From Hofstenia miamia (lineage: Eukaryota > Xenacoelomorpha > Acoela), in the NCBI GenBank assembly GCA_004352715.1, contig SCFE01000032.1, forward strand, positions 2,164,663 through 2,228,662: a stretch of 64,000 nucleotides of DNA, in the 5' to 3' direction. Below are positions 61,131-64,000 of the stretch, piece by piece (within the stretch, counting starts at the first letter, position 1; each line of letters opens with the position of its first letter). Under the pieces are notes generated by a model. That model did no database searches. It had not been told where the DNA came from and worked only from the letters and a program-made list of their open reading frames with translations. The position numbers were made by a program, and so were the translations under genes.

Positions 61131-62627
61131 TTGTAATTTAAATTTTTTGCTTAAATAAGAGTCTTTCATAATTAATGATTAATTGATTAATAAAGCCGGC
61201 CCATTCAATATTAAAGATAAAACATTGGCGTAATTTGATGAAAGTTGTGGAATAAATCAATCTATCGAATGGTGTTTTGTTTTTTATTTCATGTCTCAAG
61301 GAGTACTAGGGACATCAGGTGGAAAATTCTAACTTTGATAGACTTTTCTTTCTACAACTTTCATCTGGATACACCAAAATCGTATCTTCAATGTTGAACT
61401 GGTTGGGTTTGATAGAATTTCAATTTTTTTTTACAATTTTTGGCTAAGTGGTTCGATTTGTAAATCCATAACTCTGTTAGTTTTTATCCGAATTTCAGAA
61501 TTTTTGTACTTGATAGGACTCTAGGAATATATTTTTGTTTCTTGCACCTTAAAATAAAGATGGGGGTTTGTAACTTAATTGTGCGTTTTATGTGAAATTT
61601 ATACAATTTAGCGGTCCATGTCTCAAAACCTACCAGTGCAGTATTTTTCGGAGTTGTTGTATTTGATTCTACGTAAGAAGTTGGTTAAGTAAAGCGCGAA
61701 AAGCTAAACTCGAAGTCATTGTGTCTTGATATAGATTCTATTTTGCATATATTGCATCGACCTTCTCGTTTGTAAATTGCTGCCTTCACTACGGCCGTAT
61801 ATTTAGAAGGCACTGCGACAAACAAATTGATGTAATTTGAAAACTCCCATAAAAATTAAATGAACGGAATATAAAATTTGAAATTATTTTTGAGCTGTTT
61901 TTGGATTTTCAATACAGCATTTATTAACTATACATATGATTTGAAAGCGGTTTTTACAAATTTTTTAGAAATTGTGATTTTGTCATGCATTTGATACTTA
62001 CAGTTTTGTTTATTTTTTGTCTTTGCTGCAATTTTACATGGCTTTTTAATAGGTAGTATTTCCATTTCCAAGCTACCTCTTGGAAATATGTATCTATTTT
62101 TAATAGGTGGGCATTTTCAAGACATCATGAAATGAAGTTCTCATCTATCTGTAGCACGAATGCAGTTTGTAAGAGCCTACATCCTCATCCTCATACATTT
62201 ATTTCATATCCAAAAATTTTTTCAAAATACACGATAATTCTTGCGGATCGAAATAGGCCGAATTTTGAATTCAGAAATCGTAAAAATATTTGACTAGCAA
62301 AATACAGCTTCTTAACATTAAACTGCACATCTTCTTTATACAAGAAAATCTGCTTTTCCAGATTTTCAAGAAATTTTTCCAAACCTATTATGAAATTGGG
62401 AGATGATGTGATATTGACAAATCTATTGGTGAACGTCTTTCAATGTAGTGCTAAAAATGTGTATCAAACTTTATTGCTTTAGCTGAATCGCTTGAAAAGA
62501 TTTTCATTGAAAATTCCAATTTTAATTCATACCATTGCTAATCAAGAAGTCGAAAAGTCGAAAGCGCATGGCAGCAACAATTAACGTTAACTACTTTATT
62601 TTATATAGATAGCCCACCCAAACCCAT
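61131..62627. other. AT-rich DNA without a recognised gene
   Basis: Nothing recognised. The segment 62035-62110 contains a local imperfect duplication (ttttaataggtagtatttcc, then ttttaataggtgggcatttt). Confidence 0.5.
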
Positions 62628-62735
62628 TGAGGTCTGCCATGCTAAAAGTCAGAGGTCGCGGCGCCGGAACAGAAATGAAAGAGGAGACCCTCTTCTATCT
62701 TGTTGTGATTCCAGATTTTGTATATCTTTAATAGT
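62628..62735 (+). repeat. Dispersed repeat family R-A, copy 3
   Basis: It has the fullest version of the family: gaggtctgccatgctaaaag, tcagaggtcgcggcgccgg, gaggagaccctc, tcttgttgtgattccagatt. It is the GC-richest patch within several kb. Confidence 0.65.
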
Positions 62736-64000
62736 TATATGCGTTTAACATGTTTTCAAGAAACCATAAAAGAATAGAAAAATTTATGGGCAGTTCAAGC
62801 TTAAATCCAACCTTTCCTTGATTAATAAAAGCGCTAAACAGTAATCATGAGTTTATAATAATATATTTCAATCTTACATACAGAAACTTACCCGTGTTAA
62901 ATTTTGATTGGTCGAAATTATTCTCATATTAGTATATCCGAAGTGACGTTATGGCAATCCATTATATAGTAAAAAATTTTGAACGTAATACAATCTATTA
63001 GATTTTTTCATTTAGAAAGTCAACAACACCTTTGGCTCTACCGGGCATTTCATGGAACCTAAGTAGCGAGTGGCACTTTGATATTTTTATATTTAGTATG
63101 ATGTTCCGTTTTTATTGTTTAGTTTTGGTATTGTAAATACTTTGAAAAGAAATATTTTAATTTAAGTATTGGCAGTATCTGAACAGTCAAATTGAAAATG
63201 AGATGAAAGCAACTATCCCATTAAATTGTATGAATATACTAATACATTTTGTAAAATCAAAATCTAGCTGTTTGGAAAACTTAAATGAATATAAATGCTA
63301 CTTTAAAATCATAAGAAGAAATCTTTACTTAGTTCAGTCTTTATGCACAATATACACAATCAATAGATCTTGGCATAACTAGAGGCTGTTTGGAAATGTT
63401 TAAATTTCTAATAAAACTTTCGGAATTTATAGAGAACCACATAAAGCTACCTCAAAATGAATCGCTAAGCATTCCGATTACTATATGGTCAGAGTTTGAA
63501 GTGGACTTGCTAAGGAGTAGACAGGTTTTGCTGGGCAGGGTCTGTTTTGAAATTTACTGTTTTGAAAATAGTCCGGGTTGGATTGAACTTTAAATTGTTG
63601 GGAAAGCTTTAAAAAGTAATTAAGATAAGATCAGATTTAAAAGTTGACTTCAATTCTTTTTGCTAATCCAATTACAACATTTTAAAAATTGTGAACAAAT
63701 ATAATCAGACCCGTGCAAATTATACAGTAGCACAAAACCACGTTGTGATATTAAAGACGTATTTTGAATGTATTTTTATACTAATATGTGCCGGTCTTAG
63801 ACTACGTTATAAGAATTTAGACTAAAGCTTAAGAACAAAACAAAATAACGGAAATGACAATATTTGTTCACACTACATATATGGGGAAATGGTAAACATT
63901 CTTGAACAAAATTAAAACTGCTGCAAGATTCGTTTATAGGAAATCAAATCATTGCTGCAAGTTGTTCTTCAATAATGCTGCACAAATTCTGGTGTTACTA
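62736..64000. other. AT-rich DNA to the window end, no gene recognised
   Basis: A 67-codon frame at 63390-63593 (SIPITIWSEFEVDLLRSRQV inside) is a little less AT-biased than chance frames but matches nothing I know. At 63921-63999 the + strand reads KIKTAARFVYRKSNH, faintly like the tail of a non-LTR RT, too short to call. Confidence 0.4.

Noticed and set aside
63921-63999. Faint RT-tail similarity (KIKTAARFVYRKSNH)
   Set aside because: Too short and cut by the window end to support a call.
1-64000. CRISPR arrays, bacterial operons, phage modules, rRNA genes
   Set aside because: None seen; regularly spaced repeats are limited to microsatellites and two-copy duplications.

Overview
This window looks like a piece of an AT-rich animal genome: long introns, many (TA)n and (TAA)n microsatellites, GT-AG splice sites, and a thick layer of decayed transposons (mariner, Tc1, hAT-like, piggyBac-like, Ty3/gypsy, CR1/L2-like, R4/Dong-like). 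There are no operons, Shine-Dalgarno-led gene strings or other bacterial features. The transposon mix and the low gene density would fit an arthropod, perhaps a chelicerate. That is inference; no species-diagnostic sequence was found.

Only one host gene is well supported. It encodes a neuronal-calcium-sensor-type EF-hand protein on the + strand. Three exons (46218-46390, 52291-52473, 54665-54930) join in phase and give a continuous NCS/recoverin-like core with one degenerate and three canonical EF-hands, ending in a stop and followed by AATAAA. The first of these exons starts in phase 2 without an ATG, so an upstream exon is required. The best candidate in the window is at 7280-7626. It is a GC-richer open segment starting with ATG, ending at a possible donor with exactly the complementary phase, and it would supply a long Cys-, Ser- and Arg-rich N-terminal extension. 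If joined, the gene spans about 47.6 kb and predicts 322 residues.

Layout. 1-7.2 kb: AT-rich DNA with a piggyBac-like non-autonomous element. 7.3-46.2 kb: putative giant first intron, holding two assembly gaps, mariner remnants (21.3-22.2, 25.2, 35.7-36.2, 37.7-38.7, 39.2-39.6 kb), a possible retrotransposon tail (31.0 kb), a 2.05 kb hAT-like element (32.45-34.5 kb), small inverted-repeat elements, a gypsy LTR plus gag fragment next to a Tc1 remnant (41.1-42.2 kb), an R4/Dong-like 3' end between TAA repeats (43.0-43.55 kb) and a CR1/L2-like RT pseudogene (43.65-45.65 kb). 46.2-54.9 kb: the core exons, with a second R4-like scrap and a gypsy RNase H remnant in the intron. 55-64 kb: downstream DNA with a tRNA-derived SINE-like piece and a badly decayed non-LTR retrotransposon on the + strand.

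No bacterial defence system, CRISPR array or biosynthetic cluster was seen. The most interesting points are the extended calcium sensor with three R-R-x-S motifs, the R4-like element framed by TAA repeats, the hAT-like element with a near-perfect 8-bp target duplication, and several repeat families that recur within the window.
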